Part shown: one piece after another, positions 1-7,576 of the stretch
Layout of the letters: each line of letters opens with the position of its first letter
Numbering within the stretch: position 1 is the first letter of the stretch
Assembly (NCBI GenBank): GCA_016699445.1
Contig: CP064976.1
Coordinates: 2,682,554-2,746,553, forward strand
Direction: 5' to 3'
DNA from: Deltaproteobacteria bacterium
GTDB lineage: Bacteria; UBA10199; JACPAL01; GCA-016699445
Length of the DNA: 64,000 nucleotides
Translations under genes and position numbers: made by a program
Notes under the pieces: model-generated
Databases searched by the model: none
What the model was told of the DNA's origin: nothing
Seen by the model: only the letters and a program-made list of their open reading frames with translations

Positions 1-12
1 ATATGCCTTCCA

Positions 13-564
13 ATGTCTGAATCTTCTTATCTTCCGCCGCCTCAGCTCTCTCCTCCACTAACAACAGATCAACCCAACCTTCTCTCTCAGGAAGAGATTC
101 AGAAAATGTGGAATGACACACTTTTTGCTTCTACCAATCAAAATATTGCCAATACTTCTCAAGAACTTGCTCGCAAAGAAGATGAGAAAGCTAAGAAACT
201 CGAAACAATTCTCATGGTAGCCTTGAAATCAGGAAACTTAGATATGGCTGTTTTACTGATTTCAGGACTTGAAACAAGCCGAGCTAATGCCATTACAGCT
301 GGACTATTGGGGCGTGTGGAAGCTTTACAAGAACAACGAAAAGTAATTTCCCAGCAAATGTCTAATTTAGGCAATGGTGGACAAGACGCTCAAAAAGTCA
401 GTGGAATGAACCTCCAAGCATCCAATATCGCTACTGAAATAAGTCTTCTTCAAACTTTTTTACAGGAAGTTTCTTCTCAAAAACAGGAAGCCCAACAACT
501 AAGCTCCAATTTCATTAAAAGCCGTCATGATTCTGCAATGGGAATTATTAGAAATATTGCCTAG
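13..564 (+). CDS. Hypothetical coiled-coil protein
   Basis: The 183-residue protein has a proline-rich N-terminus (about residues 8-25). Long charged or glutamine-rich helical segments follow, with likely coiled coil around residues 45-65 and 100-165, and a hydrophobic patch near residues 66-85. I see no signal peptide, membrane segment or catalytic motif. The start is the ATG at 13; an ATG at 3 in another frame runs into a stop within six codons. Its composition (Q, N, S, helical) resembles the small proteins at 33404-33835 and 34762-35127, but I see no clear shared motif. Upstream context is cut off by the window edge. Function unknown. Confidence 0.6.
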   Translation: MSESSYLPPPQLSPPLTTDQPNLLSQEEIQKMWNDTLFASTNQNIANTSQELARKEDEKAKKLETILMVALKSGNLDMAVLLISGLETSRANAITAGLLGRVEALQEQRKVISQQMSNLGNGGQDAQKVSGMNLQASNIATEISLLQTFLQEVSSQKQEAQQLSSNFIKSRHDSAMGIIRNIA

Positions 565-600
565 TTGAAAAACTAATTTCATTGAGCTTTTAGATTTTTG

Positions 601-2160
601 CTAACATTTTCCAAAAAACTCATCAGGCCCCCAGTTTTCACCAACGTATTTTTGTTTAATGTTTCCTTTTGAATCTAAAATCAGCATGGTGGGCCATCCA
701 ATGACTTGGTAGCGATCCACCAGCTTGTTGCATTGAGGCGTTTCCTCCGTGCAGTTAATTTTAATAGGGACAAAATTGTCACTTAGAAATTTCTGAACTT
801 CAGAATCTGAAAAAGTCTTCTTTTCCATTTCAAGACACGGAAGACACCAATCTGCGTAGAAATCCATGAAAATAAGTTTGTTTTCTTTTAAAGCTTTTTC
901 AAAACCTTTAGAGTCATCAACAGTCCAAATTTTTTGAGAGGTAACTTTAGCAGAAGGATTTTTGATATGAGCCCAAGCAATGGATCCATAATAAAAAGCG
1001 GGAATCAGAAGAATAATTCCAAAAGCATTTTTAATCCAAACTGTAAAAGGTCCTCCATGAACTTTTGGGGCTAATCGATGATAGTAAGTTCCTACTACCA
1101 AAAACAAACTTCCCATTCCTAAACCATAAGAAAATAACAGCAGAAAACCTTTCATAAGATCCCTTTCTTGAGCGACATAAATAAGCAATGAACCAATCAA
1201 AGGGCCTACACACGGAGCAGCCAACAGGCCCACAGTGATACCGGAAAGCATTGAACCGACATAACCTTGACCTCCCCATTTTGCGAGCTTGTTTCTCACC
1301 ATTAGTGGAAGTTGGATTTCATAAAATCCAAACATGGAGAATGCAAAAAAGACATAGAGAGCAATTGCAAAAAAAAGAAAATAGATGCTTTGAAAAAGAA
1401 AACCCAAGCTCTTTCCTAAAAGCGCTACGACAACACCTAAAAATGAATAACTGATAGCCATAGCTAAAACGAGTACCAGTGTATGGAGAAAATTATGCCA
1501 ATGACGATGATCGGATCGCTTGATTCCAATAAAAGCCAACGTAATGGGAATAATCGGTAGTACACACGGCGTAAAATCACTTAATAAACCACCTAAAAAT
1601 GTCATCAAAAGAAGAGTCAGAAGACCCTTCCCTAAAAAGAAATTTGTTGAACTAAAATCTGTATTAAAATGAAAATGTCCAAATCCTGAAGAAACGCCTT
1701 TGTATTCGATAGGAAGTAAAATCTCTTTTTTAGTGGGCTTGAAGCATAGTTTCTCTGAGCAACCTTGATAAGTAACTTGAAACTTTATGCTCGCTTCTGA
1801 TTCTAGAGGCTTAAATCCGTTTTTCGGAATCAAAACACTTTTTAAAGCCACTCCATCCACATAGACTTCCTCATCAGCACCCGTAATAGGATCCTGCTTT
1901 CGAATAGCTGGAGGAAGCTCCATAAGCCCAAGCTCATAGCCGTCACCTTTTAACAAACTAATAGAGAACTTTTCTTTATATAAAATATGTCCCGGAGGAA
2001 TAATAAATTCGACTTGAAGAGGAATTTTATCTTCAGGATTAATCTCTCGAGTTTCTCCATCAAAAAACCATTGAAAGGGGTCTTGAGCTTGAGAAAATAA
2101 TTTCACAGGGCTCAGTGATGAAATAATAATGAGAAAAATAAGTAATTTCTTCAGGTTCAT
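601..2160 (-). CDS. dsbD: Thiol:disulfide interchange protein DsbD
   Basis: DsbD moves reducing equivalents from cytoplasmic thioredoxin across the inner membrane to periplasmic thiol partners. All three modules are visible in 519 residues. After a signal peptide (residues 1-23) comes a periplasmic alpha domain with a Cys pair, CSEKLC, near residue 135. Then comes a core of about eight membrane segments with the paired transmembrane cysteines in FTPCVLP and AAPCVGP. A C-terminal thioredoxin domain has the active site WCLPC near residue 440 and the cis-proline in GWPTM. The reading frame is intact and the length is normal for the family. The gene is convergent with the orphan at 13-564 and divergent from the cyclase gene at 2214. 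Confidence 0.93.
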   Translation of the reverse strand: MNLKKLLIFLIIISSLSPVKLFSQAQDPFQWFFDGETREINPEDKIPLQVEFIIPPGHILYKEKFSISLLKGDGYELGLMELPPAIRKQDPITGADEEVYVDGVALKSVLIPKNGFKPLESEASIKFQVTYQGCSEKLCFKPTKKEILLPIEYKGVSSGFGHFHFNTDFSSTNFFLGKGLLTLLLMTFLGGLLSDFTPCVLPIIPITLAFIGIKRSDHRHWHNFLHTLVLVLAMAISYSFLGVVVALLGKSLGFLFQSIYFLFFAIALYVFFAFSMFGFYEIQLPLMVRNKLAKWGGQGYVGSMLSGITVGLLAAPCVGPLIGSLLIYVAQERDLMKGFLLLFSYGLGMGSLFLVVGTYYHRLAPKVHGGPFTVWIKNAFGIILLIPAFYYGSIAWAHIKNPSAKVTSQKIWTVDDSKGFEKALKENKLIFMDFYADWCLPCLEMEKKTFSDSEVQKFLSDNFVPIKINCTEETPQCNKLVDRYQVIGWPTMLILDSKGNIKQKYVGENWGPDEFFGKC

Positions 2161-2213
2161 ATTGAAATCCTATCTTATAAATCTTTATACTCAAACAACT
2201 TTTTAAAACATTT

Positions 2214-3097
2214 ATGAATAGAACCAACCTCTCCATGCTAAGCGCCGCTCTTCGAGTAGCCAAATCAACAAAAGCCAAAGCTCTTTTTGTCTCTTTGGAT
2301 TCTGTGAATCAATATCCAGATATCAAAACACCTGCTGGATGCACTCTGATTTTGGTCACGAAAAAGACACGCGATGAAATCACTCAACGTTTTTCAAAAG
2401 AAATTTCCAACACTCAAACACTCATAGAACTTCCAAAAGTCGATATGACACGTATGAGTTTAGTGAAAATGTCTCTGGTTTTAGCAGCCAATCAGCACTT
2501 AATCAGCATGGGAGATAAAATTGTTTTTTAACAGGTGTGTCTGGTTCTGATACTTTGGATGCTATTCTGTGTTTGGATACCTCAAAGGAATCAGAAGTTG
2601 TAGCCATTCAAGGAATTGAAGTGGTGTCAGAAGCTGTGAAGCCAGAAGTTTTTCAAGCAGTTTTGGGTATTGCCATAGAGCTGGCGACTCGAGGCCGTGA
2701 AGGAAAACCTGTCGGGACAACATTTGTCATCGGAGACGAACAAAAAGTCATGCAACTTTCCAAACAAATGATCATCAATCCTTTTAAAGGCTACACCAAC
2801 GAAGAGAGAAACCTCTTAAATGGCAATCTTCGTGAAACGCTGAGAGAATTTGCCGCCCTCGATGGAGCTTTTGTGATTAGTGGAGATGGGCTTGTTCTCA
2901 CTGCTGGCCGTTACCTGGGTGGTGCCACCGATGAAGGCCCTATTCCCCGAGGTTTAGGCTCTCGGCACATTGCGGCCGCAGGCATCACAGCCTTGACTGA
3001 TGCTTTCGCCATCGTCATCTCAGAATCCACCGGCGATGTCCGGATCTTCAGAAGCGGCAAAATCTTGATGGAAATTGAAAAGCCCATGAAGGCTTAA
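2214..3097 (+). CDS. DacZ-like diadenylate cyclase (frameshifted)
   Basis: The C-terminal part has the hallmarks of a DAC domain: LDGAFVISGDG, then a glycine-rich stretch, then GLGSRHIAAAGIT, ending in a TDA/ISES region. The RH-x-AAA form with a large upstream N-domain is closest to the archaeal-type DacZ subgroup, which makes c-di-AMP from two ATP. The open frame from 2214 stops at 2531. The next frame carries on smoothly from a run of six T (2524-2529); a one-base shift there joins I-V-F to L-T-G-V-S-G-S-D. This gives about 294 residues. A sequencing error is more likely than a true break, but slippage of a Phe codon in front of a stop is possible. The 3' end overlaps mazF by 4 bp tail to tail. 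Confidence 0.72.
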
Positions 3098-3432
3098 TAA
3101 AGTCCCATCAAAATTTTTAAACGGGTTTCGATGTTAGAGAGAGTACGGGGCAAGACATGTCCCCACTTCTTGATCAATCTTTCTTTAGAGACAGATCGAA
3201 TTGCATCACACAAAATAGCGCTTGGATGTTTTAACCCACCTTCAGGAGGGTTAAGATGCACCTGAGTGGGAACGGCTCTTTGTGTGGATGTGATCGGCAA
3301 GATAATGACGAGATCAGCCAGTCCATTATTGTACGCATTTTCTGAAATGACCAAAACAGGTCGTTTGCCTTTTTGTTCATGACCACGCGTGGGATCCAAA
3401 TCAACAAGCCAAATATCACCTCGTGCAATCAT
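3094..3432 (-). CDS. MazF/PemK-family endoribonuclease toxin
   Basis: This is a type II toxin of the MazF/PemK fold, whose members cut mRNA at short motifs. The start is set at the ATG of MIARGDIWLVDLDP, because this ATG overlaps the antitoxin stop as ATGA (3429-3432); the longer open frame adds ten unsupported residues. Family signatures are GDIWLVDLDPTRGHEQKGKR near the N-terminus, RPVLVIS, and the conserved ILPITS strand. The length (112 aa) is typical. It is translated after the antitoxin at 3429-3698 in a two-gene operon. Confidence 0.88.
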   Translation of the reverse strand: MIARGDIWLVDLDPTRGHEQKGKRPVLVISENAYNNGLADLVIILPITSTQRAVPTQVHLNPPEGGLKHPSAILCDAIRSVSKERLIKKWGHVLPRTLSNIETRLKILMGLY

Positions 3433-3698
3433 TTGAGACCATCCATCAAAGTATAATCCCACAGCTTCATTTCTTCCTTGATACTCTCCCTATCGGATGA
3501 TTTCAGCTTTTCATAGGAGGCATTGAGCTGATGAAAAAAATACTGTCTTTTGTACTGCTCTATAGCCCTTTCCAAAACTTCTTGTAGTGAAGAGTCTGTC
3601 TGTTGAGCCAAGAGATCTAAAGCCTCTTTCAAATGAATCTGGATACGGATCATCGTGCTGTTAGGACTGCGTTCTGGTGTTTTTTTTACTTTTTTCAT
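3429..3698 (-). CDS. Ribbon-helix-helix antitoxin partner of MazF
   Basis: The 89-residue protein precedes and overlaps the MazF-like toxin by 4 bp. Its N-terminal half (MIRIQIHLKEALDLLAQQT, about residues 16-34) looks like a ribbon-helix-helix DNA-binding strand and helix. The C-terminal half (about residues 48-85) is a charged helical region likely to wrap around the toxin. It probably represses its own operon by binding the direct repeats just upstream of its start (3709-3732). Assignment as antitoxin rests on position, size and fold-like pattern. Confidence 0.78.
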   Translation of the reverse strand: MKKVKKTPERSPNSTMIRIQIHLKEALDLLAQQTDSSLQEVLERAIEQYKRQYFFHQLNASYEKLKSSDRESIKEEMKLWDYTLMDGLK

Positions 3699-3708
3699 GA
3701 TACATCCA

Positions 3709-3732
3709 ATGATAGCATTTATGATAACATTT
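3709..3732. promoter_or_regulatory. Direct-repeat operator of the MazEF-type operon
   Basis: Two abutting 12-base direct repeats, ATGATAGCATTT and ATGATAACATTT, lie 11 bases upstream of the antitoxin start codon. A further half copy (ACATTT) follows at about 3739. Phased short repeats right at the start of a toxin-antitoxin operon are what a ribbon-helix-helix antitoxin would bind. The repeat is seen; the function is inferred. Confidence 0.5.
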
Positions 3733-3743
3733 GTGTCAACATT

Positions 3744-3959
3744 TTAGATCAATGCTGTTGGATTAACGCCCCATCTCAATAACAACTCCAGGAACAAGAA
3801 TGATGCTTTAGCAGGAGGATATGAATGTTGTTTGAGTCTTTCGTCTCGAACCAAACGTTGACAAACCACTAGGGATTCTTTCTCCCGCTTTTCTAAAGAA
3901 GGTAGATGAAGCCTTAACGGCTTATTTAAAAGATTAAAAAAGACTGATTTTTCAAACAT
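3744..3959 (-). CDS. Small hypothetical protein, doubtful
   Basis: A 71-codon frame lies between the MazEF-type operon and the small gene at 4015. The product is basic in the middle and leucine-rich near the C-terminus (LFLELLLRW). No ribosome binding site is visible ahead of the ATG and no family is recognised. It could be a chance frame or a remnant. Confidence 0.25.
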   Translation of the reverse strand: MFEKSVFFNLLNKPLRLHLPSLEKREKESLVVCQRLVRDERLKQHSYPPAKASFLFLELLLRWGVNPTALI

Positions 3960-4014
3960 TTTACTAGATTTTATTTGCAGAAGACCTTAACCAAGCGCGT
4001 TCACGGAGAAAACT

Positions 4015-4215
4015 ATGGCTACAAAATTTGATTTTATCCAACAAGACAAACGTATTATGGAGCAGCAGTTGCGACGTCATCATCTGTCAAAAGTTGATTA
4101 TCAAAAGCATTTGAAGAGTTTAACCGATGATTCTGAATTTGGTGAAACCCTCTATGTTTGCCCTGAAGAAGAAATTCCTGCTGAAGACGTGATTCCTACT
4201 GAAGAAAACCCATAA
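4015..4215 (+). CDS. Small acidic hypothetical protein
   Basis: This is a 66-residue soluble protein with a basic helical first half (about residues 10-35) and a very acidic C-terminus (PEEEIPAEDVIPTEE). A GGAG ribosome binding site lies 7 bases before the ATG, which favours a real gene. The last 20 bases overlap the 3' end of lipB on the opposite strand. The family is not recognised. Confidence 0.5.
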   Translation: MATKFDFIQQDKRIMEQQLRRHHLSKVDYQKHLKSLTDDSEFGETLYVCPEEEIPAEDVIPTEENP

Positions 4216-4819
4216 TATATTTTTGAAGTAAGTTTTTTACTTCCGTTAAGGATGGCCTCAAGCCATCCTTTTCTTTTTCCATCTCTTTCATCATGGACGT
4301 GATTCCACGATCTGTAATGCCACAGGGATTGACATATTGATAAGGCGTCAAATCACATGAGACATTGAGCGAAAAGCCATGCCGTGTCACGCCTCTCTCT
4401 ATTCTCAGCCCTATAGCAGCGATTTTGTTGTTTCCTACCCAGACACCTGCATGTTGAGAATCACGCGACCCAACTATATTAAAATGAGCAATCGTTTGTA
4501 TCACCACTTCTTCCACACGACTGACAAATTCTGGGATCGAATGTTTCATTGAAAAAATGAGATAACCGACAACCTGACCAGGGCCATGATAGGTCACACG
4601 CCCTCCCCGATCCGCTTTGACCACATCAAAACCCTGACTCTTAAGCCATGCCTCTTGAACTAAAAGATCTTCAGAAGAATCTCGTTTCCCAAAAGTAAAA
4701 ACAGGTGTGTGTTCAAGGAGCAGCAGATAATCGGTTTGTTGTTTTTTTGAGAAGTAATGCTGTTGTTGTTTCAGGCCTTCATCATAGGAGATCACACCTA
4801 AATCGATAACTTCAATCAC
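4196..4819 (-). CDS. lipB: Octanoyltransferase LipB
   Basis: LipB moves octanoyl from octanoyl-ACP to lipoyl domains of 2-oxoacid dehydrogenases and GcvH, the first step of lipoate synthesis. The 207-residue product shows the family signatures RGGRVTYHGPGQVVGY (about residues 72-87), a substrate lysine within NNKIAAIGLRI, HGFSLNVSCDL, and the catalytic cysteine in YVNPCGI. The start ATG overlaps the pgsA stop by 4 bp, so the two are probably translationally coupled and transcribed with hflX. No lipA is visible in the window. Confidence 0.93.
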   Translation of the reverse strand: MIEVIDLGVISYDEGLKQQQHYFSKKQQTDYLLLLEHTPVFTFGKRDSSEDLLVQEAWLKSQGFDVVKADRGGRVTYHGPGQVVGYLIFSMKHSIPEFVSRVEEVVIQTIAHFNIVGSRDSQHAGVWVGNNKIAAIGLRIERGVTRHGFSLNVSCDLTPYQYVNPCGITDRGITSMMKEMEKEKDGLRPSLTEVKNLLQKYIMGFLQ

Positions 4820-5397
4820 AGAGCCCTCTGTCTCGCTCGGGTTTCATGGAGAATGGTGAGGCCAATTTTGAAATATTGAACAAACGTCAGAGCTGTAAAC
4901 ACAACACTCATCATGACAAAAAGGGTCAGACTGTTTTTAACGATGGGGCTTCGATGAGGTTGCCAACCTGGATACATTGTTTGCGTTGTCATGAGGGCAA
5001 TAAAAACAGTGGTAATCTGAAAACAAGTCGTTGTTTTGGACAGAAATGTGGGCTCGTATTTAATCTCTGCTTTTTGTGAAATCAGGTAGCGCAAACCCAA
5101 TGTAATAAAGAGATCTCGAGCGACCACCAATGTGGTCAGGTATATTGGCAGATAGCCAGAGGCTGTCAGAGTCATAAAACTAAAAAACATCAGAAGCTTA
5201 TCAGCCATCGGATCGAGAATAGCACCTAAACGAGTCCGCTGTTTTAAAAGACGCGCTAAAGCACCATCGACAAGATCTGTAAGCGCTGAAAGTCCAAAAA
5301 TAATAAACGCAATCTGCCATTCCTCAATAGCACTGTAATAGAGAAAGACAAAAGAACCTAGAACACGAAATAAAGTCAGAATATTGGGAAGATTCAT
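4816..5397 (-). CDS. pgsA: CDP-alcohol phosphatidyltransferase (PgsA-like)
   Basis: This membrane enzyme exchanges CMP of a CDP-diacylglycerol for an alcohol, most likely glycerol-3-phosphate for phosphatidylglycerol. The CDP-alcohol motif D-x2-DG-x2-AR-x8-G-x3-D-x3-D is complete (DLVDGALAR, then RLGAILDPMADK). Around five to six hydrophobic segments surround it. The start is set at MNLPNILTLFR, the classical N-terminus; the longer open frame adds 17 residues running into the hflX end. The gap to hflX is 10 bases and the end overlaps lipB. The alcohol substrate is inferred from family resemblance. Confidence 0.85.
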   Translation of the reverse strand: MNLPNILTLFRVLGSFVFLYYSAIEEWQIAFIIFGLSALTDLVDGALARLLKQRTRLGAILDPMADKLLMFFSFMTLTASGYLPIYLTTLVVARDLFITLGLRYLISQKAEIKYEPTFLSKTTTCFQITTVFIALMTTQTMYPGWQPHRSPIVKNSLTLFVMMSVVFTALTFVQYFKIGLTILHETRARQRAL

Positions 5398-5407
5398 AGT
5401 TGCATCA

Positions 5408-6631
5408 TTACACTTGATAACCGCGGTACTTGTGGTCGTTTTTTTCATTCACGTCAACTTCCAGATAAGTACCATCGTTGCGGTCTTCACGATTTAAGAT
5501 GCGAGAGGTTTGATAAATTTCAGAAAGAGCATGCCCATCATTGTGAGGTATCAGAAGGTGAACTCTTTTTGATCCCACCGACAATCCTTCATCAATGACT
5601 TCAAGCAATTTTTCAAAACCTAATCCGGACAAAGCTGAGATTGTCAATTCACCTTCAAAACGAAGAGGTTCTTCTACCTGATCAATTTTATTATAAACTG
5701 TCACCACGTGCTTTTTATCTAAATTGAATTGTTTCAAAACATCCTGAACAACATGAATTTGTCTTTCAAAATGAGGATGAGAGGTATCGACAATATGAAT
5801 CAAAAGATTGGCATACAGAGATTCTTCAAATGTCGCACGAAAAGCTTCCACTAAAGCATGGGGCAATTTTTCAATAAAACCCACGGTGTCGATCATCAAA
5901 CATTCACGACCCGAAGGAAGTTTTAAACGACGAGCTGTCGGATCAAGTGTCGCAAACAGCTTATCTTCTGCTAAAACATGGGCCTTGGTGAGATGATTGA
6001 GCAACGTCGATTTGCCAGCATTGGTATAACCCACCAAAGCGACCACAGGCATTGGAATTCTTTCGCGACGCCCACGATGAAGATTACGGCTATTCTTAAT
6101 CTTCTTTAACTTTTCTTTAAGTTGACCATAGCGCGTTTTGGCCTTTCGACGATCAAGCTCGAGCCTGGTTTCACCAGGACCACGCGTCCCAATACCACCT
6201 CCCAGTTGTGACATGCTCGATCCTTTTCCCGATAAACGAGGAAGCAGATAATCAAGCTGAGCAAGCTCCACCTGAATTTTTCCTTCTCCAGAACGAGCGC
6301 GACTGGCAAAAATATCAAGAATAAGTCCCGTGCGATCCATCACTTTGCACTGAAAGTTTTCTTCTAAATTTTGATATTGAGTAGGACTTAAATCATGATC
6401 AAAAATGACAACGTCAATCGCATTTTCTTTGATAGAATCGGCTATCCGCTCAACCTTCCCTTTCCCCATAAAAGTCGCAGGATCGATTTCGCGAAGTTCT
6501 AAGAGTGATACCTCATAAACATCAACACCTGCCGTATCAGCCAGTCGATGAAGCTCTTGAAGAGAAAGCTCTTGTTCTATTTTTTCTTTGTTGGATTTAT
6601 AAAATCCGATGAGGAGGGCTTTTTCTAACAT
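5408..6631 (-). CDS. hflX: GTPase HflX
   Basis: HflX is a ribosome-associated GTPase that splits stalled or stress-inactivated 70S ribosomes. The 407-residue protein has the HflX N-terminal domain, with the DHDLSPTQYQNLE region near residue 100, and the glycine-rich linker GSSMSQLGGGIGTRGPGE. The G domain has Walker A GYTNAGKST, DTVGFIEKLPH as G3 and NKID as G4. It heads an operon-like run hflX-pgsA-lipB. The TA module at 6662-7338 lies 30 bases upstream on the same strand and may contribute transcription. Confidence 0.94.
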   Translation of the reverse strand: MLEKALLIGFYKSNKEKIEQELSLQELHRLADTAGVDVYEVSLLELREIDPATFMGKGKVERIADSIKENAIDVVIFDHDLSPTQYQNLEENFQCKVMDRTGLILDIFASRARSGEGKIQVELAQLDYLLPRLSGKGSSMSQLGGGIGTRGPGETRLELDRRKAKTRYGQLKEKLKKIKNSRNLHRGRRERIPMPVVALVGYTNAGKSTLLNHLTKAHVLAEDKLFATLDPTARRLKLPSGRECLMIDTVGFIEKLPHALVEAFRATFEESLYANLLIHIVDTSHPHFERQIHVVQDVLKQFNLDKKHVVTVYNKIDQVEEPLRFEGELTISALSGLGFEKLLEVIDEGLSVGSKRVHLLIPHNDGHALSEIYQTSRILNREDRNDGTYLEVDVNEKNDHKYRGYQV

Positions 6632-6661
6632 TTATTTTTCTGACCGAAACTATCACCCAAA

Positions 6662-6919
6662 CTATCCATGACGAATGGAGTCTTCTGGATACAGAACATC
6701 GGCTTTATTGGCCTTTAATTTTTTTAAGATTTGTTGCTTATCTTTAGAAGTCACAATTCGATTCATGAGTTTAGTATAAAAATCAGAAGCTTCTACTTTT
6801 GCTAAAAATTCTTCAATTGCTGTCTGATAAAGGGAATTCTCAGACAAACCTTTTTTCTCAGCCACCTGACGAGCTTTTTCTTTCACTTTATCGTCGAGTC
6901 TTAAATTATACTGAATCAT
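6662..6919 (-). CDS. Antitoxin of a PIN-toxin module
   Basis: The 85-residue protein has an N-terminal ribbon-helix-helix-like segment (MIQYNLRLDDKVKEKARQVA, then GLSENSLYQTAIEEFL). A basic C-terminal tail is likely to contact the toxin. It overlaps the PIN-domain gene by 4 bp and is translated after it, the reversed toxin-first order. It presumably binds the AT-rich palindrome upstream of the toxin start. It sits directly upstream of hflX. Confidence 0.75.
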   Translation of the reverse strand: MIQYNLRLDDKVKEKARQVAEKKGLSENSLYQTAIEEFLAKVEASDFYTKLMNRIVTSKDKQQILKKLKANKADVLYPEDSIRHG

Positions 6920-7338
6920 TGCAAACTCCTTTTTTGTAAAAAATCCCTAGGAGACAAAATAGACAAATCAAACTTCAATTCTGCTATCTCAAAATCCTTC
7001 CTATTAAATGTCACAATACTATCAGCTTGACCAGCAATAGCTAATTCCAAAATAAAATTGTCAGATTCATCACTTAAATTAGGTCGCCAGCGATAATAAA
7101 CATCCTGATAGATTCCATTTTGGGCAATAATTGCTAATAAAGCCTCAATCTCATTCAAGCTTAGAGGTATTTTCTTCATGTTTTCATGTCTTGTGACAAC
7201 AGACCAATATTCAGAAATCAGCTTAAGACTTACCAAATACTCGATGTCATGATTAAGCATTTTTTCCAATAGTCGAAACGACCAACCTTTTGATGTAATC
7301 AAAGCCGCTAATAAGACATTTGTATCTACGACGACCAT
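6916..7338 (-). CDS. PIN-domain toxin (VapC-like ribonuclease)
   Basis: PIN toxins cleave tRNA or rRNA with a Mg-bound acidic cluster. Here the first acid is in MVVVDTNVLLAAL (D5). Glu in LISEYWSVV, the DESDNFILELA acids and the C-terminal TFNRKDF strand complete the pattern. At 140 residues it fits the 'putative toxin component, PIN family' group. The ATG follows the palindrome at 7344-7367 after only five bases, so the mRNA is probably leaderless or nearly so. It is paired with the downstream antitoxin at 6662. Confidence 0.85.
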   Translation of the reverse strand: MVVVDTNVLLAALITSKGWSFRLLEKMLNHDIEYLVSLKLISEYWSVVTRHENMKKIPLSLNEIEALLAIIAQNGIYQDVYYRWRPNLSDESDNFILELAIAGQADSIVTFNRKDFEIAELKFDLSILSPRDFLQKRSLQ

Positions 7339-7343
7339 TCTTT

Positions 7344-7367
7344 TATAATATTATATATAATATTATA
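7344..7367. promoter_or_regulatory. AT palindrome / operator of the PIN TA operon
   Basis: The 12-base palindrome TATAATATTATA occurs twice head to tail, giving a 24-base perfect palindrome immediately in front of the toxin start codon. It also supplies TATAAT-like -10 elements. It is likely both promoter and antitoxin operator; the role is inferred from position and symmetry. Confidence 0.55.
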
Positions 7368-7380
7368 ATCAAGTATTATC

Positions 7381-7416
7381 TATTGAAGTGTCGTCACCGA
7401 TCCGCCGAAGAGATGG
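7381..7416 (-). repeat. Relic copy of the dnaE 3' end
   Basis: These 36 bases match the last 36 bases of dnaE (8918-8953) at 34 positions. Read on the minus strand they encode the same ending, LFGGSVTTLQ, with a synonymous valine codon change and their own stop (TAG at 7380-7382). Upstream of this tail the similarity ends. The HAF-repeat gene lies exactly between the two copies. This suggests insertion with duplication of the dnaE tail, or decay of a second dnaE copy. Confidence 0.7.
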
Positions 7417-7441
7417 ACTGCCTTATTAGATTTAGGCAGTC
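7416..7441. other. Inverted repeat of unknown role
   Basis: GACTGCC and GGCAGTC form a 7-bp stem around a 12-base AT-rich loop, starting right where the dnaE-tail relic ends. There is no T run on either side, so an intrinsic terminator is not supported. It could be an insertion junction or a scar. Confidence 0.35.
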
Positions 7442-7576
7442 GGACCTACAAGTGATGCCTAAAGACCTCCTTATTTTTAATAAAATATTTAAAAGTTGAG
7501 TCATTTCAGATCGTTATTTTTTGGCACCAGCTTTGTATTAGTAGCCTGAACTATTATACATATAAATGGGGATTTT

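Noticed and set aside
2524..2531. Programmed -1 frameshift in the DacZ-like gene
   Set aside because: The site is slippery only for the P-site Phe codon and no downstream stimulatory structure was found. Many other genes show the same kind of homopolymer break, so error is the simpler reading.
7416..7441. Intrinsic terminator for the PIN module or dnaE relic
   Set aside because: The stem is good but no T run follows on either strand.
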